From the NCBI GenBank assembly GCA_011800155.1, contig CM022368.1, positions 4,154,001 through 4,218,000 of the forward strand: a DNA stretch of 64,000 bases. The letters are read 5' to 3'. Shown here piece by piece: positions 1 to 11,928 of this stretch. The translations under genes and the position numbers were made by a program. The stretch comes from Flammulina velutipes (taxonomy: Eukaryota; Basidiomycota; Agaricomycetes; Agaricales; Physalacriaceae). The notes below the pieces were generated by a model, which was given only the letters and a program-made list of their open reading frames with translations, ran no database searches and was not told the DNA's origin. Numbering within the stretch: position 1 is the first letter of the stretch; each line of letters begins with the position of its first letter.

Positions 1-1842
1 GGCCTACAAAACGTCATGGGGCCTGAAAGTCCCAGGAAGAGAAAGAGGACGCCTCATGAACAAGCTTGCGGACCTCTTAGAGAAAAACGCCGACGAGCTG
101 GCGGCTCTGGAGACCCTTAACGTGGGTATGTGTACTCACCTAAATCTATCAGTGGTCGTGGAAGATTGATTGTTCTGATCAACAGGTAAACCGTATGGAT
201 TCGCAAGGAACCTGGACATCAGCTCGTCTATTGCGTGCATCCGGTACTACGCTGGATGGGCGGATAAAATCCAAGGCAAAACCATCGAGGTGTGCTAGTG
301 GTCCAGATCGCACTATACATGCATGTCCTAAGATGGTCACAGGCGAATGAACACAAGCTAGCGTACACGAGACACGAACCTCTTGGCGTTGTGGTGTGTC
401 CGTTCGCCATTCCCATGCTTTCCACTTCTCACCGTATTACCATAATCCAACTCTATAGGGTCAAATCGTGCCATGGAATTATCCGTTGGTAAGCTCGTAT
501 TCAATGGGTCTTCTTACCATTGTGTGTCTGATACTCTTACAAAGAGCATGGTCTCATGGAAGATTGGTCCAGCTTTGGCTACCGGCAATACAGTAGTCCT
601 CAAGGTGAGTCCGCCGCTTTGTCCTGCTGCTGAGCTGATAAGTTGGATTTAGCCCTCTGAAATCACCCCTCTAACGGCTCAAAAGCTTGCCGAGCTTTGC
701 ATTGAGGTTGGCTTCCCTCCAGGTGTCATCAACATCGTGAATGGATATGGTACGTCGCCGGTACTCGTAATATTGTGTTGTCCTAACTTTAACTGCTACG
801 CAGGCCCAACTGTTGGTCAAGCCATAAGCGAGCATCCCCATATCGCAAAAGTCGCCTTTACCGGTAGTACTGCAACTGGCCGCCGCATCCAGGAAGCTTC
901 TGCAAGGTCGAACCTCAAGCGTGTGAGTCTCGAGCTCGGCGGAAAGAGCCCGAACATCATCTTCGACGATGCCAACCTTGAGCAAAGCGTCAAGTGGGCA
1001 TCTATGGGTATCTTCCCAAATGCTGGTGCGACCTTTTTGAGCTATCCCGTGGCGAGCATACGATCTAAAGTCGCGTCTAGGTCAAACGTGTGCTGCTGGA
1101 TCACGTATTTTGGTTCAAGAAGGTATTCATGACGCGTTTGTTGAGAAATTCGCCGCTGTGGCAAAGACCTTGGGCGGGGCGACCGGCGATCCCTTCGATT
1201 CGACAACTCAACATGGACCGCAAGCATCGAAGACACAGATGGAGGTGATGAATAGTCTCAATACCCGGCTTTGGGTGTCTTGCTGACAGTCTACTAGCGC
1301 GTCCTGAGTTATTTGGACATTGCAAAAGAAGAAGGTGCCACCGTCCACGTCGGTGGAGCGCGTCATGGGACGGAAGGCTACTTCATCCAACCCACCGTCT
1401 TCACCGGACACAACAACATGAGAGCTGCCCGTGAAGAAATCTTCGGTCCTGTCGCCCACATTATCAAGTTTAAGACTGAAGAGGGTGCGGACATTCTATT
1501 CGGATTGACGATTTTAGCTGAACGTCATTCGCAGAGGCCATCGAAATCGCCAATGACAGTGAATTCGGGCTCGCCGCAGCTGTGTTCTCGGAGAACGGCG
1601 CTCGGGCTCTTCGTGTGGCGCATGCCATCGAGGCAGGGTCTTTGTTCATCAATAACTTTGGTACATTGGAGAACAACATGCCGTTTGGCGGGTACAAGAT
1701 GTCTGGATATGGAAGGGAGCTCGGAGAGTATGCTTTGGAGATGTAAGTCACAATGCCTAATAGCATCTGGAACCATGGCTGAATTGTTCACAGGTACACT
1801 CAGGTTAAGGCTGTCCATGTCAACATTGGGATGGTCTTGTAA
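1..1842 (+). CDS. Aldehyde dehydrogenase (NAD(P)-dependent, ALDH1/2-like), 5' end cut by window edge
   Basis: Oxidises aldehydes to carboxylic acids, probably in the cytosol or mitochondrion. Eleven exons: 1-125, 186-289, 343-393, 459-488, 545-604, 653-749, 804-1025, 1081-1244, 1298-1484, 1535-1742, 1794-1842. From base 2 they give 431 residues in one frame. Raw frames look broken, but splicing restores every family motif: the [10 protein letters not shown] segment spans two introns, [10 protein letters not shown] (coenzyme loop), LELGGKSP with the general-base Glu, GQTCAAGSR with the catalytic Cys directly after the 1026-1080 intron, EEIFGPV, and the C-terminal [15 protein letters not shown]. 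About 60-70 N-terminal residues should lie left of the window. Ten introns of about 48-65 bp are normal for an Agaricomycete. The gene appears functional; substrate cannot be told. Confidence 0.93.
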
Positions 1843-2149
1843 CACGGAGAACGAAAAACATTTAGACCTGTATTTTGCCATGAATAAATGTACAACTCAT
1901 CTTCCGAAGACGCCTGTGACGCCGCGAGCGTCGTTCCATCGGATCTGGTGACCAAACTCGGGATACAAGGGCCCTGTATGTTCCCGTCCTCAAGTGCTTT
2001 GTGTACGTCTACACTTTCCATCATCTTTCTTCTGGTACTGGCGGGGCTAAAGGACGCGGACCAAATTAGTGTCCGATGCTTGGGCGCCCATTAGCTTTTG
2101 GACAAGTTCATCGTATCTCAATTTAATCTGACATCTGGCCCTTGGGTGT

Positions 2150-2793
2150 GGAGGTTATCGTAGCTTGCGCCCAAGGATCGGTGGATGAAATGTACCTGCA
2201 TTCTTGACGGCACTGGCGAGATGCATTCATATAAAAGGTGAGTATATTTTCTCAGTATCTATACATTCTCGCCCTCTCAGCATGTTCCTCAAGGACGGGG
2301 AGAACTTGGTGCGTCCCCAAAAATTCGGATTGTGTAGCCCGTTAATTTATATGGGATAAACAGGCTGCGGGAACTGGTAGTTCGTATGGATTTAGTAACG
2401 GATTAAAAGACTGGATGGATGAAGCTTGTGAGCGTTCTTTGATCTTTCAGAACACGATAGACAGCTGACTTGAATGTCTAGCCAAATATGACTGTACACC
2501 TTAACTCTTTACTAGTATGTCTGTGCTCTAATGACATCTAAATCACAGACAACCATCCCGGATTTTCCAAAGGCACAGGCCACTTCACTCAGGTATGTTG
2601 TGGACAATGTACTATCACTTAGCAAGTGATAACATTGTCGCAGGTCGTCTGGCAGAGTAGTAGACAAGTCGCATGCGCCATTGCGAACTGCAGGGCGGGG
2701 ACCATCTTCAATCAGCCCTCCAAGAAAATTGTATGCCGATATTCTCCTCCTGGAAACTTTGCTGGACATTATGCGCGAGTTTTCTCGTTGTAG
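2150..2793 (+). pseudogene. Decayed CAP-superfamily (PR-1/SCP-like) secreted protein gene
   Basis: The 3' half reads well after splicing out introns near 2311-2363, 2429-2480, 2492-2549 and 2593-2642. It gives [53 protein letters not shown] and VCRYSPPGNFAGHY, ending at TAG 2791-2793. These are the CAP-domain signatures (GHFTQVVW and the CxYxPPGN type). Upstream, the expected first part (LVW...KC...H) is only partly visible around 2140-2235. It carries a stop near 2164 and its frame does not join the 2281 exon through any GT-AG pair I can find, and no signal peptide is evident. I read this as a 5'-damaged copy; an unusual first exon could still rescue it. Confidence 0.55.
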
Positions 2794-3592
2794 GGAATAT
2801 GGATAAGGAAAACTAACTACGGAACAGCGAGAACGTTGGTCGACGGGTTAAGTAATTGTATGTAGTGGGGTGAATGAATGAGCTGGGAATAGTAGCTGTC
2901 ATGCACTCATACTGATAGCCTGAAATATCTTGAGAGACTTCTTGTGTGAACTCGACGTCGTCCATTACAGCAAGATTCAGCATTATTGCTCAGCGCTCAG
3001 CACTACAGCATAGACGGTCACTATTACACGTGCTCGTGACTGCGCGTGACTCTTGTGACAACTGAAATTTGACGTTCACATCATTGAGGAGCATTGAGGG
3101 TTCAATCGACTCTGTTCGACTAGATGACTTCAAGGTTACACTATGCTTGGACTTTGCTACCTTTGACGGGATTTATGCTCTATGGCTACTTACACGTCAA
3201 TCTCGTACCATCACTAAATCGTGGAAAAATTTGCAAGGCCATATAAGTCGGAACAATCCCGGAAAGGTGGCGCCGTATACTGCAACTTACCACATTTCTG
3301 ATGAACCCCCTTACAATCACCTTATGGAACAAAGATTTTTTTGACCATTCATATAATGTGCTATCATCAAGATGAGTATGGCCAATGGTAAAAAAGATGA
3401 ACACAACTTGCTAGCCATTATAAAGCGGTAAGATCGTGTCGTCAGATGGGTCATCAACACCTCAACAAGCACGTAGGGTAAGCCCTTCCATTGATGCTAT
3501 TCAGTTATCATTTAGTATCTCACAGCCGTTGATCACAAAAAGCTCTATTGATTATTTGCATTTATGGCCCATGGGGTAACAAAGATAACATA
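2794..3592. other. Intergenic region without recognisable gene
   Basis: About 800 bp between the CAP remnant and the DUF6698 gene. Only short unsupported reading frames occur on either strand, the longest 91 codons at 3069-3344 with no recognised motif. A cactacagcatagac string near 2999 recalls a CACTA-type terminus, but no inverted partner was found. Confidence 0.5.
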
Positions 3593-5232
3593 TTATATAG
3601 CACCATCAGCGGCGTCAGCAGCGACGGCGGCGGCAGCGACCTCCCTCGTAGTCTTCTCAGCGGCAGCAGTTGCAGCGGCAGCTTGACGAGCGAGCTTCTG
3701 CGCCTTCAGAATATCCTTCGACGATGATTTAGAGGCTTGGGCATCGACACTGTCGGCGCCATTAGGAAAAATCTCCCTACATACAAAATCAGTCGACGAC
3801 CCAAACGAGAAACAGTACACTCACTTATTCCACCAATTGAGAACAGCCTCAGCTTCTCTCTTCTCGTCCTCGTCTTCGGGATTTTCAAAGAAATCAACAA
3901 TGAAATTATACATTCCGGGGTAATTGCAGCCATAGTAGGACTCCTCCCAGCTCTCCATATCGGTAAGATTCATATGAAGCTGCAAGCTTTATCAGTGAAG
4001 ATGAACGACACTAACAGAAGGGACATACCATGACTGCGGCATATGCAATGGACCGTGGCGACACCCTGTTGTTGAGGCCCGAGTTCTGGGCGACGTTGGC
4101 CTTGGTGCTTTTCTTCTTTGAGGTGCGTTGGCGCTTATGCAACGGCGGTCCAGCCTCAGACCCATCGGATGGCGGCCTATTCTCTTCGTTGTCGTTTGAG
4201 TGTATGCTCGCCGAAGCAGGACCTGTAAAGATGCTTGCCCAACACTGTGAAGAGTGAGTGTCAGCATAAAAAGGAATAACAAACTCTTACCTTCAACAGG
4301 AGAGTACTCATCAGGAACCCATCGACAAGATTATCGGGGTTGCCTCTGTGTCCGCGGTAAAAGGCATTGTGGAAATATGTTGAACCGATAGTCAGTTCGC
4401 TGTTGGTGCCGGAACGAATGGCGGCGCGAATCCTAGAAACGATGAGTAGCTAAAAGAAAAATAGGAGTCACACACTCTTTATCCTCCCAATCCAAATTTG
4501 CAGGGCAGAGAAGGCTACCAGTGAGGGCTACTTGAAGCCCACGGCCAACGCGATCCTTGGAGCGAACACTGAAACGAAAAATATCGAAGAGCCAGCCGGC
4601 GAGCTCCTCTTTGACACGATGGAAATCATCATTGCGTGCTTGATTAGCACCCTTCTGCAGCTGTAGAATTGATTAGTGTATCGTGAAAGAGAACTACGAA
4701 TGGATTAACCTTTGCGACATAGGCTTCCCAATCCATCTGCTCTAAGTCGGGGTTACAGAGTGCCTGCTGAAACCCATTGACATGCTTGCAGATGAGATCG
4801 AAGGCTGCATGAAGCCGATCTTGTCTATAAAGTCACTAGTTGAGTACAGGCGTCTAGGATAGAGTGTTTTTGGACTCACGTGCGACGTTCTTCAATGTCC
4901 AATGTGATTGCGGGAGGTGGGTCTTCGTGGCGACGGTCGTCCTCAGAAACGGCGGCTTTGATACCATCGAACATCGATATGATGCGTCGGACAACGCGTC
5001 CCGCAGTCACATCTGTTCTATGAGTATGTCAATAACAATAAAGAGGTACAAAAATGGGTACTTACACAGGACGAGGTTTAGCACGTTGATTGGCCTTGTC
5101 GTTTTCAGCCACAAGCACCGCGATGCGCCGTTTCAACTGGTTGATAGTTCGCGGGTCCTGCTCGTCATCCAAGGACGACGGCGAGTGCGGCGGGCTAGAG
5201 AGAGACATAGAGATCAATGAGGAAGTTGACAT
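3593..5232 (-). CDS. DUF6698-family protein
   Basis: Basidiomycete protein family of unknown function. Eight exons on the minus strand: 5232-5066, 5017-4880, 4824-4710, 4660-4476, 4432-4291, 4244-4029, 3979-3825, 3776-3593; spliced length 1302 nt, 433 residues, no internal stop. The N-terminus is Ser/Pro-rich followed by a short basic coiled-coil-like stretch (INQLKRRIAVLVAEN). The core contains GSLLCPANLDWED, a run reading HNAFYRGHRGNPDNLVDGF, then VSPRSIAYAAVMLHMNL and FENPEDEDEKREAEAVLNWWNKEIFP, which I recognise as the family's closing block. The C-terminus is an Ala-rich low-complexity tail (about 40 residues from GCN repeats). It is divergent from the transposase gene, start codons 600 bp apart, so the two may share a promoter. 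Confident about the gene model, fairly confident about the family, no function assigned. Confidence 0.82.
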
Positions 5233-5831
5233 ATTGGAGCAGATGAAACTACCATAGCGAGGTTCTAAGTCGCGCTTATATGTTTTGAAACTGTGGCAGA
5301 ATCAACAAAGTCACGTTCCCGTGAATGGTACGCGACATGGCACTACCACCACTCGTTTCCATGGCCAAGTAGAATGCGCAGCACATTGGGCACCATCTAG
5401 ACGTTGGATGAATGTTGGATTTGAATGGGGGGCAGTACTGGACCACACACTGGACGCTAATGGAGGCGGCAACATCTAAAACTGGTCAGATAGGAGTGAC
5501 TCCAGCCCAACCCTAAGCATAAAACAGTATACCTGGAACATTGGAGGGAGCGGCTATGAGGTCTGGACATCGGGGAGAGCAACATGGTGGTGGAAACAAG
5601 GAAAGAGGGATTTTTTGATCCTCCAACGTTATGTACCTTTTTTTTTCAAACTCCGCAGACCTGTGTTCTACCACCACGACGCGTCGATACTCGCGAAACT
5701 TTGACGTGCCAATACAGTCTATTTCTCCCAAATCCTACCCTGCTTAGATCTTCGGTATGCAGTGGCGCGCACCGCCACTCATACGTACTATCACCCTTTT
5801 CGCCGTTCTTGCACTCGTACTTTCTCATCTC
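5233..5831. promoter_or_regulatory. Divergent intergenic region between DUF6698 gene and transposase gene
   Basis: Six hundred bases separate the two start codons, so both upstream regions overlap. An open frame begins at 5757 and runs into the transposase in phase, but would add a hydrophobic leader ahead of the zinc-finger motif. I therefore prefer the ATG at 5832 as the start. No TATA box or obvious terminal inverted repeat was found. Confidence 0.4.
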
Positions 5832-8800
5832 ATGCCAGCTGGCCGCCAAACCTACAGCTGCGTCACGGGCTGCCAGTCCTCTTATGAGTCATCCAAAGCC
5901 TTAGCGCGGCATCAGGCTTCTTGTTTCAAAGCCGTTGAAGCATCCAGTCGTGCAAGAGATAGAAGAACCAGAGAACCCATTCCTCCTACCGTTTCTGGTC
6001 GTTCCGCCGCGAGAGCACACAGATTCGAGAACGCCGAACCTCCTCCAATCTCATCTACCTCATCTCAAGTCCCAGACATGCCAACACAGCGTAACGATGG
6101 GCTGGCCAACATATTTCCAGACTCGGGGACAGGAGATATTGACCATGATCATGACTTAGACTCGATGGAGATCTTGCCACCTATTATCATACCTGCGGGA
6201 GCGTTCTCCAGGCTCGGACATCCGTCGCACAAGCTTCCACATCCAGCCGCTGTGCTTGACATGCAGCCAGAGGCCCCTGTTCCAATTGCTTTCCTCCCCC
6301 GTGTACGACTTCTTGTCCATGATACCCTGCAGACCGTCGCAAACTCATTTGGCGTATGGCGCGAGTACCCGCATCGGCCATCTTATGACCCAGATGCCTG
6401 TGTAACACCATCCGACCTCGTGCAGAAACGCGCATCGTTACACGTCAATGGTGGCGAGGGTGGTCTTCTTAGGCCGTCGACAGAGGCCGTAGGCGTCAAA
6501 CCGGATAACGCCACCCCTGCTACCTCATCATTCTTGCCACCGTGGCCGTTTGCCAATATGTCACGCTATCTACTTATGCGATGGATGAACAACGGTAACA
6601 TCTCAAAGTCTGAAGTTGAGGTTGACAAGTTAGTCCAGGACGTCTTACTCTCACCCGATTTCAATACCTCCGACTTGCAGGATTTTCACTGTCACTCGGA
6701 AACAACACGCATAGACAAGGCGGCTGAGAAAGCCAATAATCCCTTACTTCAATCGTTCAAAGAGACCTCCATCGATATTGTGGTTCCCTCTGGTGAGCGC
6801 GACAAAGCTGGCGCGAAATACTCTGTGCCCGGTTTGCTGTATCGCAGGATCACAGATGTACTTCGAACTGCATTCACGGAACCTTTGGCTCATCACTTCC
6901 ATCTGTCTCCTTTTAAACTTTTCCATCGGGGCCCTAACGGGAAAGACTCGCGACTCTTTGGCGAGATTTACACCTCTGACGCCTTTTTGAAGGCTCACGA
7001 TGACCTTCAATTTCGAACACCAAAACCAAAGGACGATCCCCACTGTAACCTCGAGACAATCATCGCCGCCATCATGTTCTTTTCCGATGCGACACATCTA
7101 GCCAGCTTTGGCAACGCGAAGGCGTGGCCTATCTACTTGGCCCTCGGTAATCTTTCGAAGTACCTACGTGCATGTCCTACCGCAGGAGGTCTCCATCATC
7201 TGGCTTACATTCCCTCCGTAAGTTTCGATGATTGCACGGGGTTTAATCTGACTGATCTTCAATAGCTTCCTGATTCCTTTCAAGATTTTGCTTCACGAAC
7301 TCATGTGCATTGGAAGACACAGAAACGCGAGATACTAGCACATTCCCGTCGTGAATTGATGCACGCAGTCTGGGATTTTCTGTTGGGCGACGCGGAGTTT
7401 ATGCACGCGTACTATAACGGAATCGTCATCGAATGTGTTGATGGAGTAAAGCGACGTGTCTATCCACGTCTTTTTACTTATTCCGCTGACTACCCGGAAA
7501 AGTAAGTCAGTTTATGCTTCTGATTCAGATATGATGACGATTCTCTAGAGTTCTACTTGCGACTATCCGTGACAAAGGCCTATGTCCGTGTCCGCGATGT
7601 TTCATCCCCAAGACTAACCTCGACCGAATGGGTTTAAAGCTCGACGCCCGTTTCCGGCTCAAAAATCTGCGCGAGTACCTGCTGGGAAAGGTGACTATCG
7701 CTCGCGACGCCATATATCGGCTTGGACGGAGCATCGGAAGTACAGTCGTTGATAATTTGCTGAAGCCAACGTCTCATGTCCCGACCGTGGTGAGTAGTAT
7801 GTACTTCATATTTATTAAATCAGCTAATCGTTGCCTTAGAACGCATTTGTGCATGTTCTAGGCAACACATTCGACCCATTCAAGATGCTTGTCGTGGACA
7901 TGCTGCACGAGTTTGAGCTTGGGGTATGGAAAGCAACATTCACTCACCTGATTCGAGTTTTATACGCAGCCTCTCGTAACGGGGATCTAGTCGCCATTCT
8001 TGATGAGCGGTATGTCTCTTTCTGTTGGCAACTGACTCTACTAATGGTCTTTTCAGCTACCGGAGTATGCCAACATTCGGGCGCGACATTATACGGCGCT
8101 TTGCAACCAACACATCAGAGATGAAGAAGCTAGCCGCACGCGACTTCGAAGACCTTCTCCAATGTGCTATCCCGGCGTTCGAAGGCCTGCTTCCGTCACC
8201 TCATAACGAACAGCTGATGTCATTGCTCTATCGAATTGCGGAATGGCACGCTCTTGCTAAACTACGGCTCCACACCGAAACCACACTCAAGACCTTTGAA
8301 CATGCCACGGTAACATTTGGCAGGCTCATTCGTGATTTTAGGGACAAAATGTGCACTGCTTTCGAGACTGTTGAGCTACCTCGGGAAGCTGCCGCTCGAG
8401 ACAGAGCTAATCAGCGCCGTCAGCAGGATGGGTCTGGCAAACCGACAAGGACATCATCATCCGGACGCCAACCTCGCACCTTCAACCTTTTCACTTACAA
8501 GTTCCACTCACTCGGTGATTATGCAGCCTCTATTCGATTTATGGGCACCACCGACTCATACTCGACCCAAATGGTAAGTCATAATTTTTTGGAGATGCTG
8601 CCGGAAAACTTACGTCTCTACACAGGGAGAGCTAGCGCATCGACTGATTAAGTCACTATATGGTCTAACCAATAAGAAGGACGCGATGAAGCAAGTCGGA
8701 AAGAAGTACATCCGTCAGCATTTACTCCGACAAACGAGTGGTCTTGTCAGCTCTCGTGAGCGTACCGATGTTCTTAATGGGCAGTCTGAGCTCCACCATG

Positions 8801-10040
8801 TCATTTCTGATACGCAAAACACGCCGTTTGACATGTATCAATTCGTTCTCTCGGACCAAGACCCGGCAAAGAAGGTAAATCCGACACTTGCATTTGCTGT
8901 CACGACTACTCACTCTGAAACACTGTATTAGAACTTTATTCCAAAGCTTCAAAACCATCTCTTAGGACGGCTCCGGCACCGAGAATTCGACGGCGACGAT
9001 CATGAAACGTTCACAGACAACGATCGCGCAACAATCCGTCTGGTGGGGAATAGATTCTACGGTCATAACATCCTTCGCGTCAACTATACAACTTATGATA
9101 TCCGTCGCGACTATGACACGATCAACCCACGCACTCATCCCTTTGTGATGATGCGGTCACCCGAGACGACTTCTCCCAATGTCCATCCGTACTGGTACGC
9201 ACAAGTTCTCGGCATCTACCACGCCAATGTACGGCAAGTCAGCCAGGATGGGGTCTCTGGTGTCCAGTTGATGCATTTCCTATGGGTTCGCTGGCTCGGA
9301 GACGAACCTGGGTGGCGCTCTGGCCGACGTCATGCCCGCTTGCCCAAGGTCGGCTTTGTTCCTCAGGACGATGACTTTGCATTCGGATTCCTTGATCCAG
9401 CACACGTTATCCGTGGGGCCCACTTGATGCCGTCGTTCGTTGATGGGCGGACATCTGTTCTTCTAGACTATCTGGAGTCAACATATGCACGACGTTCCGG
9501 CGAAATAGATGACTGGGCCAACTACTATGTAAACATGTGAGCCCTTTTCTCATGTCGTGTTACAACATACTAATATTTTCTCTAGATTCGTAGACCGAGA
9601 TATGTTCATGCGATATCTAGGTGGCGGGGTCGGCCATTTTGGGAGTGGCTTCGCTGAAGCACCTGAGGCTCTAACAGAAGGCGATCCTATAGAGGGCGAA
9701 GGGATGGATGTTGATGAAGAGCTTGCAGATGACGTTGACTGTGATGTGCTAAGGGGTGAGAACGATGATAAAGACGCCACAGATATTCTTGATGACGAAG
9801 AGGGAGGGAAGGATGAGAACAACGAGGGGACAGATGACGACGACGACGAGAGCGAAGACGACGTCGGAGGGAGTGATGATGATGACGAAGAGGAGGTGGA
9901 GGAAGAGGATTGGGATGAGGCAGAAGCCGGGAGTGACGGTGAGGAGGATACAGGATATGACGCTCTGTGATAGCTTTTAATACTATATCATATTGTTTCA
10001 TGCTTACATTCTTATATACGCCAACCACATTTCGATATAA
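5500..10040 (+). mobile_element. Plavaka-type DNA transposon, ends unresolved
   Basis: The element is inferred from its transposase gene (5832-9970). I could not find a terminal inverted-repeat pair or target-site duplication by eye, so the limits given only bracket the gene. If the divergent DUF6698 gene is cargo, the left end would lie beyond 3593. Confidence 0.5.
5832..9970 (+). CDS. Plavaka-type (CACTA-related, DDE) transposase
   Basis: Would cut and paste its element in the nucleus. Eight exons: 5832-7217, 7266-7501, 7549-7789, 7840-8009, 8057-8573, 8626-8874, 8932-9536, 9586-9970; 3789 nt, 1262 residues, one frame. The N-terminus carries a single C2H2-like finger (YSCVTGCQ...SKALARHQASC), then a disordered Pro/Ser-rich stretch. 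The core has the blocks I associate with fungal Plavaka proteins: LPDSFQDFASRTHVHWKTQKRE, CPCPRCFIPK, and VVDMLHEFELGVWKATF with acidic residues expected in the catalytic site, then QMGELAHRLIK. The C-terminal 90 residues are almost entirely Asp/Glu. All introns are canonical and no stop or frameshift is seen, so the copy may be young or selected. A 5757 start would add 25 residues. Confidence 0.85.
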
Positions 10041-10083
10041 CATTCACAATTGTATGCCTGGCTTGTTCAAAGCTCACAAGTAC

Positions 10084-10090
10084 TATATAA
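10084..10090 (+). promoter_or_regulatory. TATA-like box upstream of kinase-like gene
   Basis: TATATAA lies 86 bp before the ATG at 10176 on the same strand, a plausible distance for a fungal core promoter. No experimental support. Confidence 0.35.
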
Positions 10091-10175
10091 AGTGTGACAA
10101 CGCCGGATCAGACTGCTAAGCGGGCGGTAACTCATACCGTACGCAACCATTTTTTCCCCGATTTAGTGACGACCG

Positions 10176-11524
10176 ATGGACAACTACCTGGAGACCTTTC
10201 TGTGGACATTTCGGTCATGGCGTATGACACAACCGATATCTCAAAACATTTCCGACTGGTCTGCTCCGAGAGACGATGACGAAGACGAGTACATGCGACG
10301 ATCATTTCGTGCTATGAATTCGTGGAAGTTTTTGTCCCCATTCTTTGCATCTCGCGGATATACGCTCTACACGAGGGCCACCTCCCGTGGCTCTCTTTTA
10401 TTGCCCCCGGCGAGGCCCCCTGCAGCGACATCACAAGAATACCCCTTCGCGCGGCTTCTGGGGACGCCAGAAGAATATGATTATGGTGTATGTTGCTCGT
10501 ACGAATCGTTGGCGGTATAACCAGTGAGCCTCATGCCAATACAAGGTAATGCGCGTTTGGCCTGCCAGAGACCGACTTGGTCGGGATGTTATCATAAAGT
10601 TAGTCCTATATCAATAATCATTCATCTCGTTCACATGTTTGTTAGATTAGTATCTGACTCCAAGTCGTCGCTGGAACTGGAGGCATTGCGGCGTTTGAAT
10701 ACCTCGTCAGCACGCTCGGATCCGCGGAATAACACGATTCCAGTCTTGGAGTTTCTCGGTTGGGGTGCTTTGGTCTTTGCTGTCATGCCTCGGTAAGCCG
10801 TTTAGTACACTGCTCTCGTCATCATTGACTCGGATTGGCTAGATGGTTTTGTGCTTTTGATCCAGATTTCCAGTATTTAGTAGAGGCTGTTCATCTGTGG
10901 GAGCAGTTGCTTGTGGTATATTTTATCTTTCCATCTCGATTTCCATCTAAAGAAAAGTGTAGGGACTTGAGTTCTGCCACGAGCATCGCGTAGCGCATTG
11001 TGATATCCTAGAACAGAACACTATGCTCGATGTTCTCACTGCTAAAGACTCGATGGGTGAACTGACGGGCGTCATGGGCCCAGAGAGTCGTTATGTCTTC
11101 ATCGACTTTGGCCACGCTTCGGTTTTTACTCAGAAAATGGCGCTTTCAGATGCACCTCTTCGAGAAGACTTGATCTTTGAAATGCGATCGGGGCTAGGTC
11201 CCAGACGTCCTTGCAATCCATTCGTTGCCGATATCATGTTTCTCGGTGCCATGATGCAGCGCCTCATTAAGGCGCGTTACATTGCCATTCTTCGATCTCC
11301 ATTGATACTAACGTGGAACGACTGTGTAGATGGCGTCGAATGTCTTCCCAGAGGGAGTTCATCTCATCGACAAGATGATGGGGCTAAATGGTCACGTAGT
11401 TCCCACGGCTTCGCAGGCTTTGAGCGAGCTTCGTACTATCAAGTCGCGACTGAGTGATGATACCCTTCAGTTCTACCTACCTGGAATGATGTGGACCAAT
11501 TATTCTGATGAAGGTACTTTTTGA
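10176..11524 (+). CDS. Kinase-like protein, copy 1 (basidiomycete expanded family)
   Basis: Six exons: 10176-10487, 10546-10598, 10646-10792, 10843-10915, 10963-11271, 11330-11524; 1089 nt, 362 residues. Visible kinase elements: RVWPARDRLGRDVIIK with the presumed ATP-binding Lys, HEHRVAHCDILEQN (catalytic loop with HCD in place of HRD), FIDFGHAS (DFG), and NPFVADIMFLG as the F-helix segment. A glycine-rich loop and an APE motif are not evident, so activity is uncertain. Exons 2-5 (53, 147, 73, 309 nt) match the copies at 13.7 and 19.8 kb exactly in length. Unlike them, this copy lacks the N-terminal hydrophobic segment and starts at the MDNYLETFLWTFRSW block. The last intron must use a GC donor at 11272 to keep the frame that the paralogues share. 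Confidence 0.8.
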
Positions 11525-11928
11525 GACCAATTATGGCCTCTGTCTGGACAGTATTGATATTATTTTAGGGCCTTGCATTGCTCCACGCGATACAGTTTTA
11601 GATTCACTATAGTATGAAGTTGACGAAAAACATAGTACTATTCTAAGCGATGCACCACTGGTTGTTGACAATCTTGGGGTGCTATGGGAGAAAAATATGG
11701 TGCTCCCCGGCCAAAGCTCCGTCTTGAGCCTCGGCGGTAATGTCATACTCATCTTCCTCGTCGTTCCACAGCATTTCCTCCCTGTCAGCCTAGAACTTAG
11801 ACTGAGTTCTTCCTCCCCGCCTCCAGATTCAGACTCGGAAGCCTGATTTGCAGCGCGACATTCCAAGGTTCCTCATCCCCCGAGTTTCCAACAAATTGCT
11901 GGGTCCTTATTCGACTATGGAACGTAGC
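11525..11928. other. Intergenic, convergent 3' ends
   Basis: Four hundred bases between the stops of two convergent genes. It holds a minus-strand open frame (11531-11866) rich in Ser and Arg with no recognised motif; I do not call it a gene. Confidence 0.5.

Noticed and set aside
1..1842. The aldehyde dehydrogenase looked like a pseudogene because raw frames are broken near the active site.
   Set aside because: Ten GT-AG introns restore every motif, including the catalytic Cys, and the spliced length is a multiple of three.
2990..3030. CACTA-like string (cactacagcatagac) as a possible left transposon end.
   Set aside because: No inverted partner was found to the right of the transposase.
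5757..5831. Upstream ATG giving the transposase a hydrophobic leader that resembles a signal peptide.
   Set aside because: A nuclear transposase with an N-terminal zinc finger is unlikely to be secreted; the ATG at 5832 fits relatives better, though the upstream one cannot be excluded.
9687..10043. Antisense open frame rich in His/Arg/Pro opposite the acidic tail.
   Set aside because: It is a shadow of the Asp/Glu codons on the coding strand.
11023..11457. Unspliced open frame continuing past 11271 as an alternative end of kinase-like copy 1.
   Set aside because: It abandons the C-terminal block that copies 2 and 3 share; the spliced GC-AG model keeps it.
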